A stretch of DNA of 64,000 nucleotides from Inquilinus limosus_F (GCF_051487185.1 NZ_JAHVDK010000021.1:1-64000), one strand, 5' to 3'. Numbered from the stretch's first letter, positions 51,212 through 60,259 are shown. Numbers and translations are program-made. Notes: generated by a model not told the origin, from the letters alone.

Positions 51212-51709
51212 TCAGGCCGGGCGCCGTTCGGCCGCCTCGGGCGACCACCAGCCGGCCCAGATCGGGTCGAGCGGCTGGTCCAGCATCGGCGTCGGCTTGG
51301 AGCGCGGCACCGGCACCGGCGACACCCGGCGCAGCGCCTGCTCCATGGCCTTGGGCAGCGGATCCTCGGACAGGAAGTGCTCGGGCCAGCGGCGGGCGGC
51401 GTCGGTCAGGAGATAGGCGGCCCGGCCGATGGTCAGGATGGCATCGTCGCTCTTCTCGTTGCGGTTCAGCACCACGGCGAACCAGTCGGCGGTGCGCCGG
51501 CGCGCATGCTCCAGCAGCGCCTGGGCCGACATTGTCGACGGGTCGACGTCGCAGAATGCCGTCTCGATTGCACCGGAGAGCGCAGCCGGGTCGGTGAAGC
51601 CGAGACCCTGGAAGAAGGCGATGACGTTGTCGGGCATGTTGATGTTGACCGGGGTTTGCAACCCGACCTGGGACATGGGATGATTCCGATGCGTCGTCAA
51701 GGCGTCCAT
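51212..51709 (-). CDS. OpgI-like small protein of the glucan operon
   Basis: 165 residues, no signal peptide or membrane segment, so probably cytosolic. It contains PDNVIAFFQGLGFTDPAALS and RRTADWFAVVLNRNEKSDDA. No named domain is recognised. It lies between opgG and opgH, overlapping the opgG stop by 13 bp and ending 26 bp before opgH. In Rhodobacter sphaeroides an operon opgG-opgI-opgH has a comparable gene, OpgI, in this position, so this may be its counterpart; I recognise that by position only, not by sequence. The ATG at 51709 has a GGAG site; a further ATG at 51676 is possible. Confidence 0.75.
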   Translation of the reverse strand: MDALTTHRNHPMSQVGLQTPVNINMPDNVIAFFQGLGFTDPAALSGAIETAFCDVDPSTMSAQALLEHARRRTADWFAVVLNRNEKSDDAILTIGRAAYLLTDAARRWPEHFLSEDPLPKAMEQALRRVSPVPVPRSKPTPMLDQPLDPIWAGWWSPEAAERRPA

Positions 51710-53256
51710 TGGAAACTCCATGTTTCGGTCAGGGCATCGCTGCCCTGCCGTAAGAAGCACCGAAGCTCGGCCGGGTCGCCCCCGGCGGGCTTCAGGTCGA
51801 AGAAGGCCCGCCAGCCGCCGATCTCCGGATTCCGCTGCGCGACGGGAAACTGGATCTCCCCCGCGGAAGCCGTGACCACGGCTTCCAATGACGCGTCCTG
51901 CGGCAAAGAGTCAAGCGCGCCGCCCCGGAAGTCGATGACGAACTTGCGGGTATCGCTCGACTTGCTGTCGCCGCCGGATATGCCGCCGGCGCCGGTGCGC
52001 GTCGACACCACGACCCCGCGGTCGCTGCTGACCGGCGGGTTCATGCCCCAGTGCAGCCGGTAGGACAGCTTCCATTCCTGGCCGGCGTCGACCGGCTGCT
52101 TCGGCACCCAGAAGGCGACGATGTTGTCGTGGATCTCGCTGTCGGTCGGGATCTCGACCAGCTGCACCACGCCCGGGCCCCAGCCGCTCAGCGGCTCCAC
52201 CCACAGGCTCGGCCGGCGCTCATACATCGCCTCCAGGTCCTGGTAGCTGCTGTAGGAGCGCTGGCGCTGCATCAGCCCGAAGCCGCGCGGGTTCTCGTCC
52301 ATGAAGGAGCTGATCAGCAGGCGCGACGGGTTGCGCAGCGGCCGCCAGATCCACTCGCCGGCCCCGGTCCACATCGACAGACCGTCGCTGTCGTGCACCT
52401 CCGGCCGGAAGTCGTCGAAGATCCGGTGGTCCTGCGGCCCGAACAGGAACATGCTGGTCAGGGGCGCGATGCCGAACTTCTCGATCTTGTGGCGGGGATA
52501 CAGCGTCGCCTCGATGTCGACCGTGGTGATCTCGCCCGGCTTGATCAGGAAGCTGTAGGCACCGGTCACGCCCGGGCTGTCCAGCAGGGCGTAAAGCCGG
52601 ATCTGCTTCGCGTCCGGCGCCGGCGTCTCGACCCAGAACTGGCGGAAATACGGGAATTCCTCGCCGCGGGTCGATCCGGTGTCGATCGCGAGGCCGCGGG
52701 CCGACAGGCCGTAGATGTTCTTACGGCCGAGGCAGCGGAAATAGCTGGCGCCCAGGAACACCGCGATCTCGTCCAGGAACTCCGGCCGGTTGATCGCGTA
52801 GTGGATCCGGAAGCCGGCGTAGCCGAGATGGTCGGGCGGCGTTTCCGGGAACTTGGTGCCGCCCAGGTCGAACAGGTCCTGGCGGTACAGCACCTCCCGC
52901 GCCTGGTAGCCGTCGACCTGGAAGATGTGGACCGGCTTGTCGTAATAGGCGCCCAGATGGAAGAACTGCATCTGGAACGGCAGGTTCTCGGGCTTCCACA
53001 GCGCTTGCTCCGGCAGGAAGCGGATGGCGCGGAGCTGGTCGTAGCTGAGCTGGGTGATCTCCGCCGGCAGGTTCTCGTCCATCGGCACGAACGGGGCCTG
53101 CGACACGGTCTTGGCCCGGTCGATCAGCCAGGTCATGCTGAACGGCGTGGCTTCGCCCAGGCTGGGGGCAGCAAGAACGGGCCGCGCGGCTCCGAACAAC
53201 GAAGACGCCGCGAGCGCGGTCGTTCCCATCAAGATCTGGCGTCTGGTCAGCCCCAC
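51697..53256 (-). CDS. opgG: Glucans biosynthesis protein OpgG (MdoG)
   Basis: Periplasmic protein needed for beta-1,6 branching or backbone processing of osmoregulated periplasmic glucans. A twin-arginine signal is visible, LTRRQILMGTTALAASSLFG, ending with VLAAPS. The chain has the family features DLFDLGGTKFPETPPDHLGY, AGFRIHYAINRP and GIAPLTSMFLFGPQDHRIFD, and WIWRPLRNPSRLLISSFMD. The GTG at 53256 gives 519 residues with the RR motif near the start. The frame is open further up to a TTG (53370) and a GTG (53280), which would give unusually long signal peptides. It overlaps the OpgI-like gene by 13 bp. Confidence 0.92.
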   Translation of the reverse strand: MGLTRRQILMGTTALAASSLFGAARPVLAAPSLGEATPFSMTWLIDRAKTVSQAPFVPMDENLPAEITQLSYDQLRAIRFLPEQALWKPENLPFQMQFFHLGAYYDKPVHIFQVDGYQAREVLYRQDLFDLGGTKFPETPPDHLGYAGFRIHYAINRPEFLDEIAVFLGASYFRCLGRKNIYGLSARGLAIDTGSTRGEEFPYFRQFWVETPAPDAKQIRLYALLDSPGVTGAYSFLIKPGEITTVDIEATLYPRHKIEKFGIAPLTSMFLFGPQDHRIFDDFRPEVHDSDGLSMWTGAGEWIWRPLRNPSRLLISSFMDENPRGFGLMQRQRSYSSYQDLEAMYERRPSLWVEPLSGWGPGVVQLVEIPTDSEIHDNIVAFWVPKQPVDAGQEWKLSYRLHWGMNPPVSSDRGVVVSTRTGAGGISGGDSKSSDTRKFVIDFRGGALDSLPQDASLEAVVTASAGEIQFPVAQRNPEIGGWRAFFDLKPAGGDPAELRCFLRQGSDALTETWSFQWTP

Positions 53257-53565
53257 GTTACCACCACCGGATTTTTGCACCGCAACATACCGGTACCATT
53301 GATCGTGATTGTGGCGGTTCGTGGACAGAGACTCCCGCTCGCGGCACCGGCTGTGCCGTGAGCGGCCCAAGCCCCCACAACCCGGTCCCGGCCCGCGGCG
53401 TTGCTGCCGCCTCGGGCCGAAACCGACCGATCAACGTAACCTTCGTTAATTTGTTCCGATCGTAGCCTAGCCGCTCCGCGAACCGCGCAGAAGCGGCCGA
53501 ATCCAGGCGCGGCGGCCGGTGCAGCCCTGCATTTTCACAGATTGACATGCGAGATTGACTCGCTT
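53257..53565 (-). promoter_or_regulatory. opgG upstream region
   Basis: 309 bp without a convincing gene between the sulfatase stop and opgG. Around 53430-53455 is AT-rich on both strands, with TAAC-CTTC-GTTA, a perfect short dyad, and a TTAACGAAGG stretch on the minus strand, plausible for an opgG promoter. A GCGAG-TCAAT-CTCGC hairpin lies directly after the sulfatase stop on the minus strand. I cannot assign a definite -10/-35. Confidence 0.35.
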
Positions 53566-55218
53566 TTACGGAGAGAAGGACCGGGCGAACGCATCCCGGA
53601 AGCTCGCCATTGGCGCCACCGGCCCGGCGGCCGGGGGCGCCAGCCCGTTGGCGAAGCCCCAGTCGCGGAACCGGGCGACCAGGTCCGGGTCGCGGCTGAA
53701 GACGTGCACGGGCACGTCGCGCGGCGTGCCCGGGCCGGTCACGATCGGCGCCGGCTGGTGGTCGCCCAGCACGATCATCAGCGTGTGGTCGTCCAGCAGC
53801 CGGCCGGCGTAGTCCAGCACGGCGCGCAGCGAATAGGCCACCGACAGCCCGTATTGGGTGCGGATCCGGTCGGGATCGCGCCACACCTCCTCGGGCGTGC
53901 CGCCGGCCGCCGGCAGGGTCCGATACAGGCTGCCGTCGCCGATGCTGCCCCAGTCCTCGACCAGGGCCGGCACCGGGGTCCAGGGCGCGTGACTCGACAC
54001 CAGCACGACCTCGCTGAACAGCGGCCGCGGCTGGCGTTGCCGCCAGCGCTCATAGGCGGCGAGCGTGTACTGGTCCGGCATCGTCACCCAGCCGAAGGGC
54101 GGGCCGGCATAGCCGAGATCGTCGGCGAACAGCGTGTGGTCGAAGCCGTAGAAGCGGGTCGCCTCCGGCAAGGGGCGGGTGATCGCCGGGGCGATCAGCG
54201 CGGTGTGGTAGCCGGCATCGGCGAACAGCCGGACCAGCGTCATGCGCCGGCCGGTGACCAGCAGGTCGTAGCGCAGCTGGTTGTCGACCTCGAGGCCGCT
54301 CGCCAGCGTCGCATGCGCCAGCCAGGACTGGCCGCCGCGGGTCGGCGAGGCCAGCCAGCCGGAGGCGGTGTGGATCCCGGCAGCGGCCAGCTTCGGCGCC
54401 GCCTCGGCCAGCGCCGCCATGGGCGCCGTGTCGAAGCGCGGATCCTCCAGGGCGCTGCGGCCGTAGGATTCGACGAAGACGACGGTGACGTCGGCGCCGC
54501 CCAGCCCGGCCAGCGGCGTCGCCGGCAGGGCACCGCGCAGCGGGTCCGCAGCCTCTTCCGTCCGGAACTGCCCCGCCATCGCCAGGGTCGGGATCAGGCG
54601 GCCGACCTGGTCGGCGACCATGCGGCTGGCGATGTCGTCGACCGGCCGGGCCGCGCCATAGGCGTCGGGCACGGCCTGGCCGACGGCGAAGGCCAGGATC
54701 GCCAGCGCCGCCAGCCCGCCGGCGGCGGCCCGGCGGGGGGCGGAGGCCGCCAGGGCGCGCTGCAGCGTGCGGACCGATCGCGCGGTCGCCCACCAGACGC
54801 CCCAGCCGGCGATCAGCGCCGCCAGGGTCAGGCCGATCAGGCCGAAGGCGCCGATCACCCCGGACGCGAGATGCATGCCGTTCACCAGCAGCAGCCGGTC
54901 GACATAGAGGTTCACCGGCCGGCCGAAGGAGAGCTGGGTGGCGAGGTCTGCCAGCTTGAGCAGGACGAACAGCAGGCCGAGGCCGCCCAGCCCGGCGGCG
55001 ACGGCTTGTGACCGGCGCAGCGGCGCCGCAAGGGCCAGGAGCAGGGTCAGAATCGCCAACTCGACCGGGACCGAGATCAGGCTGTAGGTCTGCCAGCTGT
55101 TCGGGTCCGACGGCATGCCGAGCAGCAGCGTCAGCCAGACCAGCGCCGCGGCCACGCGCAGCCCGCCGAGCAGCGGCGCGAGCCGGAAGCGGGGCAGGGC
55201 GGTGTCGGTCGGGGTCAT
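53566..55218 (-). CDS. membrane sulfatase-like transferase (LTA synthase/OpgB type)
   Basis: 550 residues. The first 190 residues hold about five membrane segments (for example LRVAAALVWLTLLLGMPSD and PVELAILTLLLALAAPL). The rest is a periplasmic alkaline-phosphatase/sulfatase domain with VTVVFVESYGRSALEDPRFD, then SPTRGGQSWLAHATLASGLE, where the Thr is the predicted nucleophile, and LMIVLGDHQPAPIVTG with metal ligands. This is the LTA-synthase-like group; OpgB adds phosphoglycerol to periplasmic glucans in this fold. Since it sits upstream of opgG on the same strand, glucan substitution is a reasonable inference. The start is uncertain: ATG at 55218 or GTG at 55236. Confidence 0.82.
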   Translation of the reverse strand: MTPTDTALPRFRLAPLLGGLRVAAALVWLTLLLGMPSDPNSWQTYSLISVPVELAILTLLLALAAPLRRSQAVAAGLGGLGLLFVLLKLADLATQLSFGRPVNLYVDRLLLVNGMHLASGVIGAFGLIGLTLAALIAGWGVWWATARSVRTLQRALAASAPRRAAAGGLAALAILAFAVGQAVPDAYGAARPVDDIASRMVADQVGRLIPTLAMAGQFRTEEAADPLRGALPATPLAGLGGADVTVVFVESYGRSALEDPRFDTAPMAALAEAAPKLAAAGIHTASGWLASPTRGGQSWLAHATLASGLEVDNQLRYDLLVTGRRMTLVRLFADAGYHTALIAPAITRPLPEATRFYGFDHTLFADDLGYAGPPFGWVTMPDQYTLAAYERWRQRQPRPLFSEVVLVSSHAPWTPVPALVEDWGSIGDGSLYRTLPAAGGTPEEVWRDPDRIRTQYGLSVAYSLRAVLDYAGRLLDDHTLMIVLGDHQPAPIVTGPGTPRDVPVHVFSRDPDLVARFRDWGFANGLAPPAAGPVAPMASFRDAFARSFSP

Positions 55219-55337
55219 AGTGCGAGACGATGGCACAGCTGCCCATGGCCGGTGGATGAAATCTCCGTCAGTTTCGGAATCGACCCTGGTGCCGGACCCG
55301 TATCGGCGCGATAACCAGATCGAGATTCGACCGCGCG

Positions 55338-56474
55338 ATGCCCGACGACAGATCCGCCGCCCCGATCGCCGAGACCATTCGGCTCGCCACGCCCGACGAC
55401 GTGCCGCGGCTGCTGGAGATCGAATCTCGCGCCTTCGACCATGACCGCCTCAGCCGGCGCAGCTTCCTGCACCTGCTGACCAAGGGCCACGCGGTCTGCC
55501 TGGCGGCGGAGGCGGGGGGGCGGCTGCTCGGTTACGCCCTGGTGCTGCTGCGCCGGACCACGGCGCTGGCGCGGCTCTATTCCCTCGCGATCGACCCGGA
55601 GGCGCGCGGCCGCGGCCTCGGCGCCCGGCTGCTGGACGCGGCGGAGCGGGCGGCCCACGACCAGGGGGCGCTGTTCCTGCGGCTGGAGGTGCGGCCGGAC
55701 AACAACCCGGCGATCGCGCTCTACGTGTCGCGCGGCTACCGCCATTTCGGGCGCTATCTCGACTTTTACGAGGACCACGCCGATGCGCTGCGCTTCGAGA
55801 AGCGGCTGGGCACCGAAGACCTGCCGCAGGTCGACCTGCACGTGCCCTATTACGCCCAGACCACCAACTTCACCTGCGGCGCCGCGGCGCTCTTGATGGC
55901 GCTGAAGGCGCTCGACTCGGACACCGAGCTGAGCCGGGCGCGCGAGCTGCGGCTGTGGCGCGAGGCGACGACGATCTACATGACCTCGGGCCATGGCGGC
56001 TGCGATCCGTACGGCCTGGCGCTGGCGGCGCATGACCGCGGGCTGCGGGCGCGGATCTTCGTCAGCGACGATTCGATCCTGTTCCTCGACGGCGTGCGCA
56101 GCCCGGACAAGAAGGCGGTGATGACGGTGGTGCAGGAGGATTTCCGCGCCCGCTGCGCCCGTCGCCGGATCGAGGTCGCGCACCGTGCCCTCGCTTTGCC
56201 CGAAATGTGCGCCCTGATCGCCGAGGGGGCGATCCCGATCGTCCTGATCAGCATGTTCCGGGGTTATGGCGAGAAAAATCCGCACTGGGTGGTGGCGAAC
56301 GGCTTCGACGAGCGTTTCATCTACGTCCACGACCCCTGGGTCGCGGTGACGGAGATGGAAAGCGCCTCGGCCAAGGCCAATCTCCCGATCCCGCGCCAGG
56401 AATTCGAGCGTATGGCCCGCTACGGCCGCACCCAGCTCAGGGCCGCGGTCGTGCTCAGCAGGAAGGGTTCATGA
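55338..56474 (+). CDS. GNAT acetyltransferase fused to C39-type peptidase domain
   Basis: 378 residues with two domains. Residues 12-160 are a GNAT N-acetyltransferase: IRLATPDDVPRLLEIESRAF, the CoA-binding ARGRGLGARLLDAAERAA and the C-terminal NNPAIALYVSRGYRHFGRYL. Residues 165-378 are a C39-like papain-fold domain: VPYYAQTTNFTCGAAALLMA (Cys nucleophile in NFTCG), and NPHWVVANGFDERFIYVHDP with the catalytic His. No transporter or secretion part is fused, unlike bacteriocin exporters. It overlaps the RimK-like gene by 4 bp (ATGA), an intimate pairing seen in various proteobacteria. Its product or substrate is unknown. Confidence 0.9.
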   Translation: MPDDRSAAPIAETIRLATPDDVPRLLEIESRAFDHDRLSRRSFLHLLTKGHAVCLAAEAGGRLLGYALVLLRRTTALARLYSLAIDPEARGRGLGARLLDAAERAAHDQGALFLRLEVRPDNNPAIALYVSRGYRHFGRYLDFYEDHADALRFEKRLGTEDLPQVDLHVPYYAQTTNFTCGAAALLMALKALDSDTELSRARELRLWREATTIYMTSGHGGCDPYGLALAAHDRGLRARIFVSDDSILFLDGVRSPDKKAVMTVVQEDFRARCARRRIEVAHRALALPEMCALIAEGAIPIVLISMFRGYGEKNPHWVVANGFDERFIYVHDPWVAVTEMESASAKANLPIPRQEFERMARYGRTQLRAAVVLSRKGS

Positions 56475-57934
56475 GCGGTTGGATCATCGTCGTCGACCGT
56501 ATCGGCGACTTCAAGGGCGACCCGGACGGCCGCCAGCTCGTCACCACCCGGGACTACATCGCCCGGCCGCAGACGCTGAAGGGAGGGGACGCGAAGGTCA
56601 TCAACCTGTCGCGCTCCACCGCCTACATGACCCGGGGCTACTACGTCTCGCTGCTGGCCGAGGCCCGCGCCCACCGGGTCATCCCGATGGTCGAGACCAT
56701 CCTCGATCTCGGCCAGAAGACGCTCTATAAGATCGCGCTGCCGGATCTGGAGGACGACCTCAACCGCCGGATCAAGCGCCTGTCGCCGCCGCCGGGCGGC
56801 CCGTTCAAGCTGATCATCTGCTTCGGCCGCGCCGATGACGACCGGTTCCAGGATTTCGGCCGCCGGGTGTTCGACTGGTTCCGCGCCCCGATCCTCGAGG
56901 TCAAGGTCCGCTTCACCGACCGCTTCCGCATCGCCTCGATCGGCGAGCTGTCGATCGCCGACATCGAGGGCGAGACCGAGGCCTTTTTCTACGACACGCT
57001 CGACCTCTACACGCGCCAGAGCTGGCGCAACCCGAAGGAGAACAAGCCGGCGAAATACACCCTCGCCGTGCTGTTCAACCCGAAGGAGGAGTTCGCGCCC
57101 TCGACCCACCGCTCGATCCTGAAGCTCGCCCGCGTGGCCGAGACCATGGATATGGAGGTCGAGGTCATCGAGAAGAAGGATCTGCTGCGCCTGGCCGAAT
57201 ACGACGCGCTGTTCATTCGCGAGACCACCGCGATCGACAACCACACCTTCCGCTTCGCCCGCAGGGCGGAGCAGGAAGGCATGCCGGTGATCGACGATTC
57301 CACCTCGATCCTGCGCTGCACCAACAAGGTCTATCTCTACGAGCTGCTGACCGCGAACAAGATCCCGACGCCGAAGACCGTGGTGGTCGACAGCCTGAAG
57401 AACATCGAGCGGCTGGAGGAGGAGTTCGCCTATCCGATGGTGCTGAAGATCCCGGACGGGTCCTTCAGCCGCGGCGTGTTCAAGGCCAATGACCGGCGCG
57501 AGCTGGAGCAGATGGCCGAGCAGCTCCTGGACGATTCCGACGTCATCCTGGCGCAGGAGTTCATGCCGACCGACCATGACTGGCGGGTCGGCGTGCTGGA
57601 CGGTGAGCCGCTGTTCGTCTGCCAGTACATGATGGCGAAGAAGCACTGGCAGATCGTGCGCCATTCCGCCGACGGCAAGGTCGGCTGGGGCAACTTCAAG
57701 ACCTTCCCGCTCGACGAGGTGCCGCCCGAGGTGCTGGACGTGGCGGTGCGCGCGGCCAAGCTGATCGGCGACGGGCTCTACGGCGTCGACCTGAAGCAGA
57801 CCGAGAAGGGCGTGTTCGTGATCGAGATCAACGACAACCCCAATCTCGACCATGGCTGCGAGGATATGGTCGCCAAGGACGATCTGTGGCGGCGGATCTG
57901 CCGCTGGTTCATCGACCGCATCGACGCCGGCTGA
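56471..57934 (+). CDS. RimK-like ATP-grasp ligase
   Basis: 487 residues. The C-terminal 280 residues are an ATP-grasp ligase: KIPTPKTVVVDSLKNIERLE, the lysine-bearing YPMVLKIPDGSFSRGVFKAN, VILAQEFMPTDHDWRVGVLD and the metal-binding GVDLKQTEKGVFVIEINDNP. This is the RimK/glutathione synthetase fold, which joins a carboxylate to an amine via acyl phosphate. The N-terminal 200 residues (MSGWIIVVDRIGDFKGDPDG and on) form the RimK-like N-terminal domain typical of these larger proteins. Coupled to the GNAT/C39 protein. Peptide or amino-acid ligation is implied; substrates are unknown. Confidence 0.92.
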   Translation: MSGWIIVVDRIGDFKGDPDGRQLVTTRDYIARPQTLKGGDAKVINLSRSTAYMTRGYYVSLLAEARAHRVIPMVETILDLGQKTLYKIALPDLEDDLNRRIKRLSPPPGGPFKLIICFGRADDDRFQDFGRRVFDWFRAPILEVKVRFTDRFRIASIGELSIADIEGETEAFFYDTLDLYTRQSWRNPKENKPAKYTLAVLFNPKEEFAPSTHRSILKLARVAETMDMEVEVIEKKDLLRLAEYDALFIRETTAIDNHTFRFARRAEQEGMPVIDDSTSILRCTNKVYLYELLTANKIPTPKTVVVDSLKNIERLEEEFAYPMVLKIPDGSFSRGVFKANDRRELEQMAEQLLDDSDVILAQEFMPTDHDWRVGVLDGEPLFVCQYMMAKKHWQIVRHSADGKVGWGNFKTFPLDEVPPEVLDVAVRAAKLIGDGLYGVDLKQTEKGVFVIEINDNPNLDHGCEDMVAKDDLWRRICRWFIDRIDAG

Positions 57935-57960
57935 GCGGCCGCGCGGAAGGGGAGGGGGGA

Positions 57961-58554
57961 ATGGCACGTCGCGCATGGCTTCCGCTGGCTCTGGTCCTGG
58001 CCGGCACCAGCCCCGCCTGGGCCGACGGCAGCTTCGACGCCAAGATCACGGCTGCCGACCGGCAGCGGCTCGAGACCTTCGATTCCGTGCGCGGCGAGGC
58101 GATCGGCGCCGCCCGCGAGAGCGAGGACAAGGCCGCGCTCGCCGCGCTCGACGCGATCCTGTCCGGCCGGTCGGAGACGATCCGCGGCGCCGGCGACCTC
58201 GCCGGCGACTGGCGCTGCCGGGTGGCGAAGCTGGGCGGCAACCTGTCTCTCGTCGTCTATGGCTGGTTCCGCTGCCGGATCACCGACGACGCGACCGGGC
58301 TGCGGCTCGACAAGGTCTCCGGCTCGCAGCGCACCAGCGGCATCTTCTATGACGACTCGAATGCCGAGCGACTGACCTATCTCGGCGCGCTGTACTATGG
58401 CACTGAAGGCAAGCCCAAAGCCTATGGCAGCGACCCGGAGCGCGACCAGGTCGGCTATCTGGTCCGGGTCGGGCGTGACCGGCTGCGGCTCGAATTCCCG
58501 TCGCCTCGTTTCGAGTCCCAGTTCGACGTCATGGAGCTCGAACGCATCCGCTGA
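57961..58554 (+). CDS. DUF4893 domain protein, exported
   Basis: 197 residues. The N-terminus MARRAWLPLALVLAGTSPAW ending ADGS is a classic signal peptide, so it is exported. The mature chain has DRQRLETFDSVRGEAIGAAR, then LAGDWRCRVAKLGGNLSLVV and YGWFRCRITDDATGLRLDKV, matching DUF4893. Function unknown. It starts 26 bp after the RimK-like gene and is likely in that operon. Confidence 0.85.
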   Translation: MARRAWLPLALVLAGTSPAWADGSFDAKITAADRQRLETFDSVRGEAIGAARESEDKAALAALDAILSGRSETIRGAGDLAGDWRCRVAKLGGNLSLVVYGWFRCRITDDATGLRLDKVSGSQRTSGIFYDDSNAERLTYLGALYYGTEGKPKAYGSDPERDQVGYLVRVGRDRLRLEFPSPRFESQFDVMELERIR

Positions 58555-58577
58555 TCGGCGCGGTCAGGCCCCCGCGG

Positions 58578-58670
58578 TCAAACGTCCTCGCGCCAGCGCC
58601 GACGGAAATCCCGCGGCGTCAGCCCGACATGCCGCTTGAAGGCGGTGGTCAGATGGCTGTGGCAAGATCC
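58578..58670 (-). pseudogene. remnant of an AraC-family regulator (C-terminus)
   Basis: The minus-strand frame ending at 58578 encodes SHLTTAFKRHVGLTPRDFRR plus RWREDV, a textbook second helix-turn-helix of AraC/XylS regulators. Homology stops abruptly at about 58670, and the rest of the regulator is missing: the divergent short-chain dehydrogenase gene begins 46 bp further on. No other part of an AraC gene is visible. This is the surviving tail of a regulator removed by deletion. Confidence 0.75.
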
Positions 58671-58715
58671 TGCGGTCAGCCGGCGAAGCGCCGGCCTGGA
58701 TCGCAGGAGCATGCC

Positions 58716-59471
58716 ATGACCAACCAGCCCCTCAAGGACAAGGTCGTCGTCATCGGCGGCGGCGCCAAGAATCTCGGCGGCCTGATCAGCCGCGACCTCG
58801 CCGGCGCGGGCGCGAGGATCTTCATCAATTTCAACAGCGACGCCACCCGGGGCGCGGCGGACGAGACCGTTGCGGCGGTCAAGGCGGCGGGCAGCGACGC
58901 CTTCGCCCTGCAGGGCGACCTGACCAAGGTGGCCGAGGTCGAGCGTCTTTTTGCCGAGGCGAAGTCGCGCTTCGGCCGGGTCGACATCGCCGTCAACACC
59001 GCCGGCAAGGTGCTGAAGAAGCCCTTCGTCGAGACCACCGAGGCGGAGTATGACGAGATGTTCGCCGTCAACGCCAAGGCCGCCTATTTCTTCATTCGAG
59101 AGGCCGGCCGGACGTTGGAGGATGGCGGCCGGATCATCACCATCGTCACCTCGCTGCTGGCCGCCTTCACCGGCCTCTACTCGACCTATGCCGGGGCCAA
59201 GGCGCCGGTCGAGCATTTCACCCGGGCGGCGGCCAAGGAGTTCGGGCCCCGCGGCATCTCGGTCAACAACATCGGTCCCGGTCCGATGGACACGCCGTTC
59301 TTCTATCCGGCGGAGACACCCGATTCCGTGGCCTATCACACCACGGCCTCGGCCCTCGGCGGCCTGACCAGGATCGAGCAGATCGTGCCGATCGTCCGCT
59401 TCCTCGCCACCGAGGGCGGCTGGATCACCGGCCAGACCCTGTTCGCCAATGGCGGCTACACCACCCGCTAG
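58716..59471 (+). CDS. short-chain dehydrogenase/reductase
   Basis: NAD(P)-dependent SDR, 251 residues. The N-terminal KVVVIGGGAKNLGGLISRDL carries a glycine-rich cofactor motif; AVNTAGKVLKKPFVE is the NAG motif, and the catalytic YxxxK is in LYSTYAGAKAPVEHFTRAAA (Tyr/Lys) with Ser in IVTSLLA. RGISVNNIGPGPMDTPFF follows. The arrangement in classical SDR form, resembling FabG-like reductases; the substrate is unknown. The ATG at 58716 follows AGGAGC. Upstream is the AraC remnant, downstream a small ORF. Confidence 0.9.
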   Translation: MTNQPLKDKVVVIGGGAKNLGGLISRDLAGAGARIFINFNSDATRGAADETVAAVKAAGSDAFALQGDLTKVAEVERLFAEAKSRFGRVDIAVNTAGKVLKKPFVETTEAEYDEMFAVNAKAAYFFIREAGRTLEDGGRIITIVTSLLAAFTGLYSTYAGAKAPVEHFTRAAAKEFGPRGISVNNIGPGPMDTPFFYPAETPDSVAYHTTASALGGLTRIEQIVPIVRFLATEGGWITGQTLFANGGYTTR

Positions 59472-59483
59472 CGGGACCGGGCG

Positions 59484-59693
59484 ATGGTCGAGCCCCTCGC
59501 GGATGCCACTGGCGGATGGGCGTTGGCGCCCATCCTCCTCTGGCTGTTCCGCGAGGGGCGGTTCCTGGCCGACCCGAACGAGCTGACCCGGCCCCTGGCC
59601 CTGCCGATGCCCTTCGCCGACGACCGCATGGCGTCGCTGGTGCTGGAGGCCGCCGCCGCGCGGCATCTCGCACGGATGCAGGGGCGGACATAG
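59484..59693 (+). CDS. small hypothetical protein (69 residues)
   Basis: ATG at 59484, 12 bp after the dehydrogenase stop. The product begins MVEPLADATGGWALAPILLW and ends ARHLARMQGRT. It has a hydrophobic stretch (WALAPILLWLF) and little else. No ribosome binding site is strong (GGGACCGGGCG). It lies in a deletion-scarred region, so it may be a fragment of a larger lost gene or a genuine small protein. I do not recognise it. Confidence 0.35.
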   Translation: MVEPLADATGGWALAPILLWLFREGRFLADPNELTRPLALPMPFADDRMASLVLEAAAARHLARMQGRT

Positions 59694-59727
59694 GATTGGG
59701 GGTCATCGGATTCGGAGGAGCCTTCAC

Positions 59728-60259
59728 ATGACGCAAGCCGGGTCTCGCAGCCTGCTCCGTCTGCGCAAGGCGCATGAGCACGGCAAGGTCACCTTCGTCG
59801 AGCTGTTCTTCGATCTCGTCTTCGTCTTCGCCGTCACTCAGCTGTCGCACGGGCTGCTGAAGGACTTCACCCTGCTCGGGGCGGTGCACACGGCCCTGCT
59901 GTTCCTGGCCGTCTGGTGGGTGTGGATCTACACTTCCTGGGTCACCAACTGGCTCGACCCGGACCGCACCCCGGTGCGCCTGCTGCTGCTGGCGCTGATG
60001 CTGGCTGGGCTGGTGCTGTCGACCTCGCTGCCCGAGGCCTTCGCCGAGAGGGGGCTGGGCTTCGCCGGGGCTTATGTCGCCATGCAGGTCGGGCGCAGCC
60101 TGTTCATGGTGGCGGCGCTGCGCGGGCACAGCCCTGGCAATTTCCGCAATTTTCAGCGCATCACCGCCTGGCTCGTGCTCTCCGCCATGTTCTGGATCGC
60201 CGGCGCCTTCGCGGCGGCGGAGGCGCGGCTGGCGCTCTGGGCCGTGGCGCTGGCGATCG
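59728..60259 (+). pseudogene. N-terminal part of an LtrA family protein
   Basis: The frame starts with ATG at 59728 and reads VTFVELFFDLVFVFAVTQLS and FLAVWWVWIYTSWVTNWLDP, the signature of low-temperature-requirement protein A, a multi-span membrane protein. About 175 residues and several membrane helices are preserved to LALWAVALAIA. Beyond about 60259 the frame continues only as Arg/Gly-rich nonsense, while the other frame carries MscS sequence. The normal LtrA length is about 350-400 residues, so the C-terminal half is lost. Confidence 0.85.

Noticed and set aside
58578..59666. A long minus-strand protein containing the AraC tail
   Set aside because: Only the last 30 residues are AraC-like. 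The rest is antisense to the short-chain dehydrogenase and carries no domain.
60074..60259. An upstream extension of the MscS-type frame to 60074
   Set aside because: Those codons are antiphase to conserved LtrA sequence and read as Trp/Arg/Ala-rich nonsense. MscS homology begins at about 60260.
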